Source of the DNA: Rhizoclosmatium globosum
Taxonomy: Eukaryota; Chytridiomycota; Chytridiomycetes; Chytridiales; Chytriomycetaceae
Assembly: GCA_002104985.1 (NCBI GenBank)
Contig: MCGO01000044.1
Location: 282,224-346,223, forward strand
Length of the DNA: 64,000 bases
Reading direction: 5' to 3'
Positions 22,444 through 35,430 of the stretch are shown piece by piece (position 1 is the first letter of the stretch; each line of letters begins with the position of its first letter). A model generated the notes under the pieces. It was given only the letters and a program-made list of their open reading frames with translations. It did no database searches and had not been told where the DNA came from. Made by a program: the position numbers and the translations under genes.

Positions 22444-22475
22444 AAGAAGAAAGAAAGAAACAAGAAAAAGAAATC
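22444..22475. promoter_or_regulatory. very short divergent promoter between PPR and iminopeptidase genes
   Basis: Only 32 bp (68 bp if the PPR gene starts at 22407) separate the two divergent start codons. The stretch is purine-rich (GAAAGAAACAAGAAAAAG on the plus strand). No TATA box is visible. Shared control is inferred from spacing only. Confidence 0.5.
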
Positions 22476-24171
<1,696 letters not shown>

Positions 24172-24326
24172 CAAAATCCAAGAGGCAATCTCAACTACAT
24201 GTTTATGATTGGTTCAGGCATTTGATGTGGAAGTAATGATTGGGTGCATTTTCTAAAGTTATCATCTGAATACATGGTTTAACGCAAAACTATGTGATTG
24301 GATTATTTTATTTGGGCAGACTCCAG

Positions 24327-26570
24327 TTAATTATAAACATCAGTTTCTTCTGTACCAGCTTCTGAGTATGTCACCACACTTTCAGGAATCGATTGACCAG
24401 CTACTGACACTGAATTTGTCCAGTCCTTCGGAAATGTAAACGTCTCACGGTCTACAGTTTCATAACTTAAACTGCATGTTGCATCTGCAACCTTTTGGAG
24501 CCATGCTTTTCCTGCTTTCACATTCGTATTGACTCCTCGTCCTTCTATGTACAATATTCCCAGCTTCATCCAGGCCTCCACACATTCATCTGCGGTCTCA
24601 GAGGCTTTCTTCAACCAATAAAAGGCCGTTCTATTATTTTGATGTTCTCCGGGTACGTAAAACGCGTGTCCGATATAATAAAAAGTTTGCGAATTGATAG
24701 CATCTGTAACTTGGCGAAGCCATTTGTCAGCGGCAACAATATCCCAACTAGTTCCGTTGCCATGTAAGAATGCAGCAAAACTTTGAGGAATAGATGACTC
24801 CTCTGACTTTGGTATATGCATGGATTCAGTTTCACCAGTAAGATAAAAAAACAACATACTCACAGCAACAGAAGTATACACTGTATCAGCGTCCATACCG
24901 ATATATTCCTTTGGAACCGTAAGCGTCACGCGGTCTGAAGTTCTATATGTTATACTGTCGTTCGCATTTGCAAACTTTTGGAGCCATGCTTTCCCTTCTT
25001 TCAAATTTGAATTGACTCCTAGTCCTTCAATGTACAATATTCCAAGCTTCCTCCAAGCCTCCTGACTATCGACTGCAGCCTTTTTGAACCATTGACACGC
25101 CTTTTTATAATTTTGATGTTCTCCAGGGACGTAAAACGCGTGTCCAATAGTGTAGCAAGTTTGCGAATCGATAACAGTTGTAACTTCACGAAGCAATTTG
25201 TCAGCGGCAACAATATCGCAATTAGTTCCGTTCCCGTGCAAATACAGTTTTCCAAGTGCAAGCTTTACCAAGTTTGATTGATCCTGTTGCAAGCTTGCTT
25301 CATCTTGCACTGCCTTGGTCAACCAGTAAAATGCCTTTTCGTAGTGTTGGCTTCCACTGTCTTGGCAAAAGGCAACCCCAATGGTGCATATAGAGGATAA
25401 ATCCACCAGGCTTACTTGTCGAAACAGGTCATCAGCAACATCGAGATTGCAGTCAGTTCCGTTTCCGTGAAGATACAGTTTTCCAAGTTCAAGTCGAGCT
25501 GAATTCAGATTGTTTGGTGCGAGTGCTGGTTCCACTTCAAGCGCCTTCTTTAACCAACGAAATGCCTTGGCATAATCTTGATGTTGAACATCTTGTGACA
25601 GAAATGCAAGTCCAATTGTAAACGTTGTAAATGCATCGACTTCACTCAGTCCATGAAGTAATCTATCCGCCTCAAGAATGTCTTTTGAAGTCCCGTTTCC
25701 GTGCAAATAGAGTTTCCCGAGTTCGCGTTTTGCGATGTTTAATTGATCCGAAGACAATCCAGATTCGTGAGCAACAGCCCGTTTCAACCACAAAAACGCC
25801 TTTTCATAATTTTGATTCATTCCTGTCGAAATAAATGCATACCCCATCGTGTAACTAGTACACGCGTCCACTTCATTTACCACCTGACAAAGCCATCTGT
25901 CTGCTTCCACATAATTTATTGGTGTTCCCCTGCCATTCAAGTACAGTTTTCCAAGCTCGAGCTTTGCGGTGGTAGACTGGCTGAGAGATAAACATCCATC
26001 TACGTCTGATCCAGTCACAGACTCAGCGGCCCGCTTCAACCAATGAAACGCCTTATCATAATCACATACGACGCCATTTCTCTCCATCAAAAACGCTTCA
26101 CCCAGAATAAAACAGTGATGAGCATCAACTTGAGATGCAAGGCGAAACCACTTTTCAGCGTTCACAAGACTGCGTGTTATTCCTCGGCCTTCCAACAGCA
26201 TTGAGGCCAGTGGAGAGTATGCAGCTGCATGGCCCAATTCTGCTGCGAAACTAAACCAATACGCGGCCATGATATCATTCGGGGTATCAGTCGCTGAGGC
26301 AACAGTTGAGTGCTGGATCCCAAGTTCGTAACAACATTTTCCTCCAAGTTGAGTAGCCAATGCCTTCATTCTTGAGTCTGTGAGAGAAACATATGCATTG
26401 TGCTGAATCAAGAATTTAGCCACATCCGTATGGTTGTTTTCAATAGCCAAATGAAGAGGGGAGTGATTGAACTCGAATTGATTGACATTTTCTCCATTTT
26501 CAACCAGCAATTTGACGATGTCCAAGTATCCCCGTTCAGCAGGGTGGTGGGTGTTGGAATTGGAGGGCAC
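24327..26570 (-). CDS. ankyrin/Sel1-repeat protein, copy 2, 5'-truncated
   Basis: The ORF is almost identical to exon 2 of copy 1 (1182-3449), retaining two ankyrin repeats and all Sel1-like repeats (747 residues as open). The ankyrin-rich first exon is missing: about 930 bp corresponding to 3397-4330 of copy 1 is deleted. The present start (MPSNSNTHHPAERGYL) comes from former upstream sequence, so translation from it is uncertain. A handful of substitutions separate the copies, without stops, which suggests a recent duplication or continued constraint. Confidence 0.75.
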   Translation of the reverse strand: MPSNSNTHHPAERGYLDIVKLLVENGENVNQFEFNHSPLHLAIENNHTDVAKFLIQHNAYVSLTDSRMKALATQLGGKCCYELGIQHSTVASATDTPNDIMAAYWFSFAAELGHAAAYSPLASMLLEGRGITRSLVNAEKWFRLASQVDAHHCFILGEAFLMERNGVVCDYDKAFHWLKRAAESVTGSDVDGCLSLSQSTTAKLELGKLYLNGRGTPINYVEADRWLCQVVNEVDACTSYTMGYAFISTGMNQNYEKAFLWLKRAVAHESGLSSDQLNIAKRELGKLYLHGNGTSKDILEADRLLHGLSEVDAFTTFTIGLAFLSQDVQHQDYAKAFRWLKKALEVEPALAPNNLNSARLELGKLYLHGNGTDCNLDVADDLFRQVSLVDLSSICTIGVAFCQDSGSQHYEKAFYWLTKAVQDEASLQQDQSNLVKLALGKLYLHGNGTNCDIVAADKLLREVTTVIDSQTCYTIGHAFYVPGEHQNYKKACQWFKKAAVDSQEAWRKLGILYIEGLGVNSNLKEGKAWLQKFANANDSITYRTSDRVTLTVPKEYIGMDADTVYTSVAVSMLFFYLTGETESMHIPKSEESSIPQSFAAFLHGNGTSWDIVAADKWLRQVTDAINSQTFYYIGHAFYVPGEHQNNRTAFYWLKKASETADECVEAWMKLGILYIEGRGVNTNVKAGKAWLQKVADATCSLSYETVDRETFTFPKDWTNSVSVAGQSIPESVVTYSEAGTEETDVYN

Positions 26571-26749
26571 TGAGTGATGAATTAAGTGTCAGAGGTGGGG
26601 TAAAGGGAAGTGATTTTTGATCTTGGGGCGATTGTGATGATGAGCAAACGAGGAGTTGGTTGATTGCAAACTGAGCCGCCTATTCCAAGTACTCGACTTT
26701 CTCAATCATATCCGGGTTAGACAATTCCCAGATAGAACGCCAAACTGCT

Positions 26750-27185
26750 GGCTCACAGCGAGTCCTGGGGACGTTATTCGTTTGTAGTAAGCAGAATATC
26801 GCGACGCTCGTCAATGGGGATAGGATCCGTGAACAGGTCGAAATAGTCTGGAAAGATGTGGCTCGCTCCTTCTTGGTACAGCTGTGATAAATGAATTAGT
26901 TCCACTGGTTTTGTGATGAAGGAGGTAGAAAAAAAGGAAGGGGAAAAAACGCCACCATCACAGACAGCATTTACTCACCCAATCAACCTCACTTTTGCGA
27001 AGAGTAAAGATTCCACGAAGTATAAGCTCTTTCACGGAAGTAGGGTGCTTGATTGCATACGTTAGACCGAGCGTTGACCCCCATGATCCGCCAAAGACAA
27101 TCCATTTATCGATGCCCAAGTGAATACGAAACTTTTCCATATCTTCGACAAGGGCCCATGTGTTGTTGTCTTTGAGTTCCGTTTT
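26750..27185 (-). pseudogene. inverted prolyl iminopeptidase fragment, copy 2
   Basis: The minus strand has exon 3 intact in frame (27140-26958, including GGSWGSTLGLTYAIKHPTS), the following intron, and the first ~120 bp of exon 4, after which similarity is lost. The rest of the gene is absent. It matches the inverted fragment at 4505-4950 but is much less decayed. Confidence 0.85.
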
Positions 27186-27189
27186 CTGT

Positions 27190-28416
27190 TAAGTGTGATT
27201 CTCAACTACGAATATCACCACTGCCAATCTCGTCTCGTAAATCCAATGATGTTTTTAGTCTCTGAGTCTGCATTAGTTCCTTCAAAGAAAAGGCCAATCT
27301 TGAGATATCCCTCAAACGATCTTGAGATATCCCTCAAACGCCAACCCTGTCACACCACACAACTGTGTAGACCATACCAATGTGCTTCCCACCCTGAATG
27401 CAAACAGCAATACTTCAATGGTTTCGACCACAATCGTTTCGACATCATCAAACACGCGCCCAATGAGACTTTCCTGCTTCACATTGATCAAAACTGGCAA
27501 TATAATAGATGTCTTGATAAAAATAGAGTAAAGCGGGTTGAAGATGGACCTGGGTCTCCGAGTTATTCCAAACTTGAGAACAGAAGCAGTGGCCAGTGAC
27601 AGTTTCAGCACACAAACGACGTACGTCAGAAGCAGCTCTGAGGCATAAGGCTCGTTGTCACAACTGGAATTAACATTTTGTTTTACAGTCAGTTATTTTC
27701 GATGAGTCACCAACCAACAGCCGTCCAGCCCAGCCACCACCACTACAGGTTCGGCATCATCCTTCATATCTTGTTCAGGCTCAAAGCCAACATTTTTTGA
27801 TATTGGAAGCGTGATGAAGGATTTGTGGCAGGATAGAAGGTTATGAAAGCGTTTGGATTGTTTCGAAATGTTTATCAACGAGTAACGCTTTGTGGAAGAA
27901 AAATGAAACAGTGCAGAGTTTAAAATTGATGTGTATCGCGCTTTGATGGTTTCATATGAGCAATGAGAGATTTATGGGGCTGTTCGAGACATCCAATTTG
28001 ACAATTGACGCGTGAGGGGTTGCAAATTCAGTACATTTTATCTGGTGTTTTAATCTCTATTAATGAGTACATCTTTAATAGGAATCATCCATGTCTTGTC
28101 ACCCATCAAGTTGATTAGTACTCTCCTAACACATTCCGTTTAGGCGCTTTCGAAGCGTGATTAATGATAAGGGATTGTTTACTATTTTCTATGCTGTCTT
28201 CATTCTCCCCTATTGCATAAGCAAACGGCGAAAACTTTGCAGCTTGTGGCTAGTTCAACTTCGTGCCATACTGCATACAATGCCGCGCCTAACTTCCATG
28301 CACTGTTAGCACTGAAACCATAGCACCGGCATAAAAAGCATTCATCATTTCTTGAAGTCATGTTGTCATTAATTAGCAATAAATCTCATATTTCTGAGTT
28401 AATCTTGAACCAACAC
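27190..28416. other. intergenic, no gene recognised
   Basis: A small direct repeat (CTTGAGATATCCCTCAAACG, twice at about 27300-27341) is present. Short ORFs show no recognisable motif. The region upstream of 28417 is A/T-rich and may hold the promoter of the next gene. Confidence 0.5.
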
Positions 28417-30844
28417 ATGGCCGACGAAATAGCAGCACAAGTGATCGCCCAGGTTTGTCACCCGTTTTCCCTTTGTTTGCATTAAGTGTGCAATATGTAG
28501 GAGCTTGAAGGGCTTCAAGCAGAGCTTCCGCCTTTCTTTTCAATTAAACGTAGTGAGGGCAGCCGGTTTTTGTGGAGGGCTGTTCTGTCTCCGCCTACTG
28601 CGTCACCCCCCCTCGCTTTCGATTTTGTGTATCCTCGAGACTATCCTGCTCGCCCTGTATTGGTCCGATGCAGGTCGCCTGTTGACCATCCACTCATTGC
28701 CGAATGTGTAGATCCATCCTCCTGCCGCATTCACCATCACAGGCCCTGTGACCAGTTTGAAATTCCCCTGAAATGGAAGCCAGGAAGTCCAAGCACGTCC
28801 ATTGGTTTGTTCCTGTCGTTGCTGCTTTAAACAAACTTAACTCTCACATAGTGATTGCCGTTATATACCGTGCTGTTGACAAGCCACTATCATTTTTCAA
28901 AGAATATGTTGCAGAGCAAAAAGAGAGGTTACGTCAGATGCGTGATCAAATTGAATTGACTCGCCATCAAGTTCAACTGGCTGCACTCCAATCAGAGCCA
29001 ATACTGGCAATAATCAAGAAGATCCAACTTTCATTTCAAACCTTTATTGAGAATCACAATGCTTGGAGCACAGATTCTGTAAACCGATTTCGGGATTTAG
29101 TTGTTGCCTTTGACAATGGAATTGTGGGATGGATTCAATCACTAGGCAAACTGGCCAGTTCTGCCTTTTCTGATGATTTTGCACATGCAGCAGAGAAAGT
29201 ACCAGAATTTATCCATGATAATACTGTTCTTGCAATTGAGGTTAGGGAGGGCAAAACTGCAGCTCTTCAATTGTTACAAGAGGAACAATCAGAGTTTGGG
29301 AAAATTTCTAATCAATTACTTCACCTCACAGGACAAGTAAGCTCTCTGTAGACTAATAGAATGCTAATTTTCAACAAGCTGAACTCAATTGAGAAAAAGG
29401 CAGTGGCAGCTTTGTATTCTGGAAGACTTGAAACTGTTTTAGGAAAGCTGAAGAAAACAAGCACTGTTTGGCGACTACGTCGCAATGTGCCTTGTTTTGC
29501 AAAAGTGACTGAAAAGTGGCTTCAATTCTTTTCAGCAGCTCTTATTTTGAATATGCAGGCACAATATAAAACAGGGAGACGTTATCTTCCTGCATTGACA
29601 GGTAAATGAATAATCTGTGATCTCATAAACTAAGTTTTTTGCCTTCAGAATTCTCTTCACATTCTTCAACTGTTGCTTTCACAGCAACTGGTTATCCTTA
29701 TTTAGCAGAACCATTCCCATCTGAAGTGCCAGATTGTTTCAAATCTCCTGAATTTCAAGGAGGTGAACATATAATATCTGATTCTATTTGGACATATGGT
29801 GTCTTGCTCCATAAACTTATCACTGGAATGAAACTGCCGCCCCTTAATGACATTGGTTATTCATTATCATCATGTGGTTACAATGCTGGTGAATTTATCA
29901 AACTTCTGTTGCACCCTGACAAAGAAAAGCGCCTGGATTCATTTGAAAAGATATTGGAGCATCCTTGGATCTGTAATGAAAGCTTGGACATACATGCTAT
30001 AGCTACAAAGTCTAGTTTTGTTCCAAATATCAATCCACCAATGTACAAGTCTTATTCAGAAAATGGTTTCAGAATATCTCTCCAACCAGATGGATCTGAG
30101 AGTCTATTGTGCAGAAAATTAATTCTTCGCTCTGATGTTTGCTTGTTGAATGCAATGAGGCTTCTACAGCAAGTGCGCTACAATCCATTTCATGAGAAAA
30201 TATTTGAGGTTCAAAATGGCAACCAAGGAGAACCTGAATCTTTGGTTTTCCTTTCAAGTGAATTTACTGGTGAGGATTTAGCAGATTTCAGCAACTTTAT
30301 ATGCCAGACAGTGGCAAGTTTAGCTGATGACAACATAATGGCTCATTTTGTTGAGTATTGGGAGGCCAAAGTATGTGAGCTAGCTGCTTGTTTGCTGCTT
30401 GCTGTTAAAAAAATGGATGAAGCAAATTTTCCAGCTGGATGCTTCAACAGTCTACAGCAAATTTACTTCAGCAATATACTCCAACCTGTCCCCACTCTTG
30501 CACGCCTTTTGGAGTCTTCCAATAGCTTTGTTTCAGAAAAGTACCCCCTCAATGCATACAGCAAAGCTGCAGTTGGAAAAATTATTGCTTTGTTACTGCC
30601 TTCAAACCTGACATTCTCTGAGCAAGCTTGCAGCTTCATTCAGCTCATATCCAATCCTGTATCATGGCATCAAATTATCAGGCATGCTTGGGTGAATGGT
30701 AAAGATTTTGAACAGCTGCATTGGTACCGAAAGTGGCCACAGTCAAACATGCAACTCCAATGTTTAGAAGAGGAGACTCTGACAAAACTGATGGAGAAAA
30801 AGAATCTGCCATCAGTTTCAACAGGAGAAACTTTGGAATCCTAA
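28417..30844 (+). CDS. E2/UBC-like domain fused to a kinase C-lobe (putative pseudokinase)
   Basis: Exons 28417-28452, 28501-28804, 28852-29336, 29379-29601 and 29649-30844 keep one frame for 747 residues. Residues about 13-120 resemble an E2/RWD fold: W in SRFLWRAV, FDFVYPRDYP, HPLIAEC, WKPG, ending in helices. HPL stands where E2 enzymes have HPN; two Cys (AEC and SSC) could be the active-site position. A long helical region follows. Around residues 360-450, IWTYGVLLHKLITG and LLLHPDKEKRLDSFEKILEHPWI match the C-lobe of Ser/Thr kinases, but I see no glycine loop, HRD or DFG motif. The last ~300 residues are unrecognised. Role unknown; ubiquitin-linked signalling is a guess. Confidence 0.65.
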
Positions 30845-30959
30845 TCTTAATTGCAAATGGACAGTGTTGGGGAATGGGATGTTCTGCGTCTGAATCTTTG
30901 AAAAGAGTGATAGTTTCTGGAAGACTTGTTGTTACAATTCAAAAGAAAGATTTCTGAAA

Positions 30960-31400
30960 TAAAGTTCAAAAGTGATGTGTTTTTTTGGGCAAAAAAATTA
31001 TAAGTTGGCTCTTGGGAGTTGGAGTTGAAGGCTTCACCCCCTACCCAAGAAAACACTGTCTAAGACCCCCGCCTACCTATTAAAAAATAAGAGAGGAAGG
31101 GTTGGGTATACCACTCTTTTCAATCCATCTGTGTCTATGTTGGGCTGTCAGCTACAACTAGGATGGGACAATCTTCAAGAATTGGAGGCAATTTGAGAGG
31201 AGAACTGTAATCTATATTTTGATGAGCTTGCTGCAGAGCTCAGTGACCAACTTGGCTGGACTGTCAGCAAAGGGCAAGTAGCTTGTGGCTTCAAAGCCAT
31301 GGGAGTCAGGAAGAAGATTCAATGGTTTTCAACCAATCAGAATGCTTCATCACAGTGTTGACGAATTGGTCCCATTGACCCATTACAACAAGGACAATTT
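30960..31400. other. intergenic, partly repeat-derived
   Basis: The stretch from about 31300 matches the reverse complement of about 49340-49470 (GGTTTTCAACCAATCAGAA and the following TTGACCCATT region). No gene of its own is seen. Confidence 0.55.
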
Positions 31401-31413
31401 ACCCATTCAGTGA

Positions 31414-32234
31414 TTGGTAAACACTAAAGTGGCAGTAAAAACACTTATAAGAAGGGTGGAGTCTGCAGCAAGAAAGACTCAGTTCTCTCTTGACACTCAA
31501 AACCCAACAGCTCTCAAGCTCACTGTTCAACACAAAAGCAATCCAATATGGTCCACACTACCAATATTCTCAAGTCCAGTCTCCGCCCAAAGCACTTTAC
31601 CGGATCTACTCACTTGGACCTTGTCCAGTATGTCCGTGAACATCATGCCATACACTTGCTCCCATGGCCTTGCCAGTGTTTTAGCCGCTGCTTATGGCAT
31701 TGGTCCAGCTCCCCAGATTCCAGTGGTCCTTGCTGCCATTGCCAATCCAGGCCCACTCCCAGTGGGTGCTAATGCTGGTGCACGCGCACAATGGGACTTG
31801 ATCATCAAGGATTCCCACGTCATCCTACCCACTGTCGTATTATTCTTGACTCTGGTGCTTCCTATTAGATGGCTCCATACAAGGAGGAAATCATCACTCT
31901 ACAGTTGGTAGACAACGGGGGAAGTACCTCCACTGCAAGCAACTCTATGACATTTGGAGCCTATGAACACCATATGGATGCGTTGTACGTTCCTGGTCTT
32001 CATGAACTACTTGGTTCCCCTTACACTGAAGCTGTTGCAGCTACTTTCAAACAGCAACGAGTGTATGATTTGCATGTGCTTGAACCATTATTCTCTTGTG
32101 TAGGACATGAATTGTTTTCCTCTGACTGGAATGATAGTTTGTTGCAGTTGATGCAAAACAGCAACCCTGTAAACACAGCCTTCATTGATTCATGTGTACG
32201 TTTTAATGTTGAATATGAAGGTATTGACAATTGA
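31414..32234 (+). pseudogene. copia-like protease remnant joined to a repeated 5' ORF
   Basis: The first ~38 codons (VNTKVAVKTLIRRVESAARK) are shared with the ORF at 48404-49366, then the sequences diverge. Around 31840 one frame reads RIILDSGASY, a stop, then MAPYKEEI and DALYVPGLHELLGS. This is the Ty1/copia aspartic protease (DSG active site) followed by its usual downstream strand pattern, interrupted by TAG. No integrase or reverse transcriptase follows, so it is a truncated remnant. Confidence 0.6.
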
Positions 32235-32254
32235 TAGCCATAGATTGAATCTTA

Positions 32255-33379
32255 TTGTTTGAGATAGTTGAACTAAGATGCCATCCCTACAGAACGCCAA
32301 AGCCACAACACAACCCTGACCCCAGCAAATACAGAAAATCATCATCTAAGAAAGTTGGATGTACGTTTGTATTCAATTCCATTAAGCCCAAAGGTGGTGC
32401 TGGTACATTCTCGTTGACAGACAAATCCAAAGGCCAATCTTTTGGCACAGCTTTCCAGTGAAAACTACGGCCATCAGAATCACAAAGCTTTTGTAAATGA
32501 ATTTGAAGCACGCTGTGGGGAGATACGTCAGATTGATGTCTGTGACATTCCTGTTGTTGGCTCTTGCTCTCGACAATGTGAGCACCAAGAAAATTTGAGA
32601 TGCCGTGAAAGCAATTGAAAAGCATCGTGCAGGGCCTTTATCCAAAGGTGTTCTACCATGTAAAGACTCTGCAAATCAAGTGGCAAAGATAAAGGAATCA
32701 GCAGATATTACAACTCAGAAGGAAACCAAGCTGGCAGAAGGCTTGGAATATCTTAAGTCTCGAGGATTTACATTTGAATCCTGGCTGATGAAGATCAGTG
32801 TATTGTTGCAGTGTTCTGGTGCTCGGAACAAGAGAAATCCCAAGCTCGGCGATACAGGAGATTGAAGAATTTGAAAAACAAATGTACAAAAAAATGGATC
32901 CTGAGTTCTGTTGGTGGTTAGATGAGATGCGGGTAGATGAGAAAACCACATGTAGAACATGTTTCGAGCTCAAGTCAATCAAACGGCACTTAGAAGTGAA
33001 AGCATAACTGCTATGTCTGCCTTGAGTCTGGAAGGGATTGAATATCAGTATTGTATTGATGGATTGGGTAACTCTGTTATCTTTTTGGACTTTTTGGAAC
33101 ATCAGCTTGTAATTCCCCCTGCACAACACCCCTGTTGCACCTGTTGCCTACACTCCTTGCTCATACACTATGGTCTCAACACCCGGCTCTGCACCCCAAC
33201 TATAATTGCTTCTCTGGTGGCCTCCATTTTGTCTGTCCAACAGTTGTCTGGTATTCAATCATGAACAACAAGAGTTCCAATGGTAGTTTCAGCAGCTTGT
33301 TCAATCCAAAACTTGATGGCATTCCAAGACTGATCAATATGGTGATGTATATGATTAGCATTGGGTTGGGATCTACCAT
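32255..33379 (+). other. unrecognised broken coding sequence
   Basis: Overlapping short frames look like pieces of one decayed gene. One reads REIPSSAIQEIEEFEKQMYK and continues through WWLDEMRVDEKTTCRTCFEL up to 33007, another ends at 32865. The frame shifts between them. No family recognised; a transposase remnant is possible. Confidence 0.3.
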
Positions 33380-35425
33380 TCATAACAAGAGACTCATCTG
33401 TCCCAGTGGGGGACACACTAAGCAATTACTACTCGGGCCACCATTTGAGTGGCCCCCCACCGTACGCCCAGGCTCATGCCTGACAGATCCAGAAGCTTGA
33501 CCTTGAGCTATGTGGGAGTTGCTGCTTGAAGAACTAGAAGAGCTGCTTCCTTGATTAAGACTATTGTTCATATTCTGAGTGTGATTAGAACCAAGTCTGG
33601 AACAACCAGAAACAAGAGACTCATCTGTCCCAGTGGGGGACACACTAAGCAAATTACTACTTGGGCCACCATTTGAGTGGCCCCCCACTGTACGCCCAGG
33701 CTGTTGCCTGACAGAATCCAGAGAAGTTTGAATAGTTCTGAGAATAGTATCCACATTGACTGCAAGTTGATCCTTGTACTTTTGCTGCTGATCTAATCTA
33801 GACAATTTGCGAATATTCCATCGAGTAAAATGCTTGGTACCAGCATCAGGATCAACTCTGTCAGGTATCTTGAAAGTGATGGGGCGATGGTCAGAGCCTC
33901 CAAGAGATTCAAGTTCATGAACAGTGACAGACTCAACATCAAAGTTGGCCAAGACAATATCAGGGATACCACAACCTCCTCTGTTGAAGGAGGTCCATTT
34001 TCCAGAGATGGGTTTCTGAATAGACAACTGAGAATCCAAAAGTTCTTCGAGTAATAATCGCCCCCGAGGATTGATAGCAGAATCCCCGGTAGCTTCGCCA
34101 AGACGAGCATTCAGATCCCCAAATACAATAATTTGCTTCTGGAACCCATCAGAGAGTTCCTCTGCTTTTGCCAGAATTTCTTGAAGTTTTGCATCCGCAC
34201 GTGAGGGAGCAATATAAGCAGCAAGAAGGATAATATCATTGACCAGGAGTGCGATATAGCATTGGTCCTTGTCTTCATAGAGTACACGCATAGAGTTTGG
34301 TTCGATTGAAGGAGAGGCAAAGGCAAGTAGGCCTCCAGTGTTACGTGGGCCACCCGCAATCTGATTGTAATGAAGTTGGAGAGATAAGGTCTGAAAGGGA
34401 TATAAGAGTGAGGAGATAACCAAGTTTCGAGTAAAAATGTAATACTAATTTGCTGTTGAGTGTTGAAGCGGCGGATTTCTTCAGCCTTTCCCGCCAGGCC
34501 ATTCACATTTGCGCAGTGTATTAACATTTTGATGGTTGTTCTGTCTCCATGTCAACATCCCCTTCAGCAACAGGTCCAGATCCAGGATCCAGAGGAGCAG
34601 GAGGGGAGCAGGTTGGCTTTCATGATGGTAGTTAGCTTGATGTGCAGACTGTCTTCCAAGAGTGAGACTTGGATTCTTGGTGATTTCCCTCGCTTTCGTA
34701 AGCACTGCATCCTTGATGTCCTGTGACGCTCCATCCACAATAGTGTCTTGCAGATTGACTGTTCGAGCCATCAAGCAGAGGTGAGTGAGGCGGTTAACAA
34801 TTGATGCCTTGCAGGCTTCATCGGATTGGCGTCCATGACTTGGCTTGGCAAATGGGTTGAAACTATCCAACACCTGGGCTCCAGAGTCCTTGAGCTGTTT
34901 AACTACTGTGTTGTATGCAATCTCAGTCACATAGAACTCCACAATAGCATTTCCAATAGTTGAAGCCAATACTACAAACTTCCCGATTCCAAGAGCATTT
35001 GCAAGACTCTTGATCAACTTGTCTCTAGATTTACCGCGAATGTCACGCAATGGGCGAGTGTCATTAATACCAATGCGCACACACTTGAATTTCAATGGCT
35101 CAGAAGGAGGTGCAAGCATTTGTTGCACAGCTCGGTTGCGGCGTTGGAGCATTTGCTTCTGAGAGAGAAGAGGGAGCTGTGACTTTGCTGCATGAGCATA
35201 AGAAAGAGGAGCATTATGGGTACTTATCGGTCCCTGAGGGGGACCATTGTTTAAAGATGTTCCTGGACCGCTGATGCGGTCCCCCTCGTGCGCTTTTGGT
35301 CCTCCAAGAGAAGCTGGTGGCGCAGACTGGAAGAAGGATGGTGTTGCTGACTGAGACTGAGACTGGGATAGAGACTGAGACTGAGAGGCAAGAGGTGCAT
35401 AAGTATTATGATGAAGAGAAGCCAT
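33380..35425 (-). pseudogene. LINE ORF2 remnant (N-terminal region and endonuclease), frameshifted
   Basis: ORF2 opens with MASLHHNTYAPLASQ in a disordered region, then a conserved N-terminal domain, then an APE-type endonuclease. At least two frameshifts (near 34570 and 34400) split it into three frames. The endonuclease residues visible are LLETWLSP, VFGDLNARLG and SDHRPI. It is truncated before any reverse transcriptase. Confidence 0.75.
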
Positions 35426-35430
35426 AGTAC

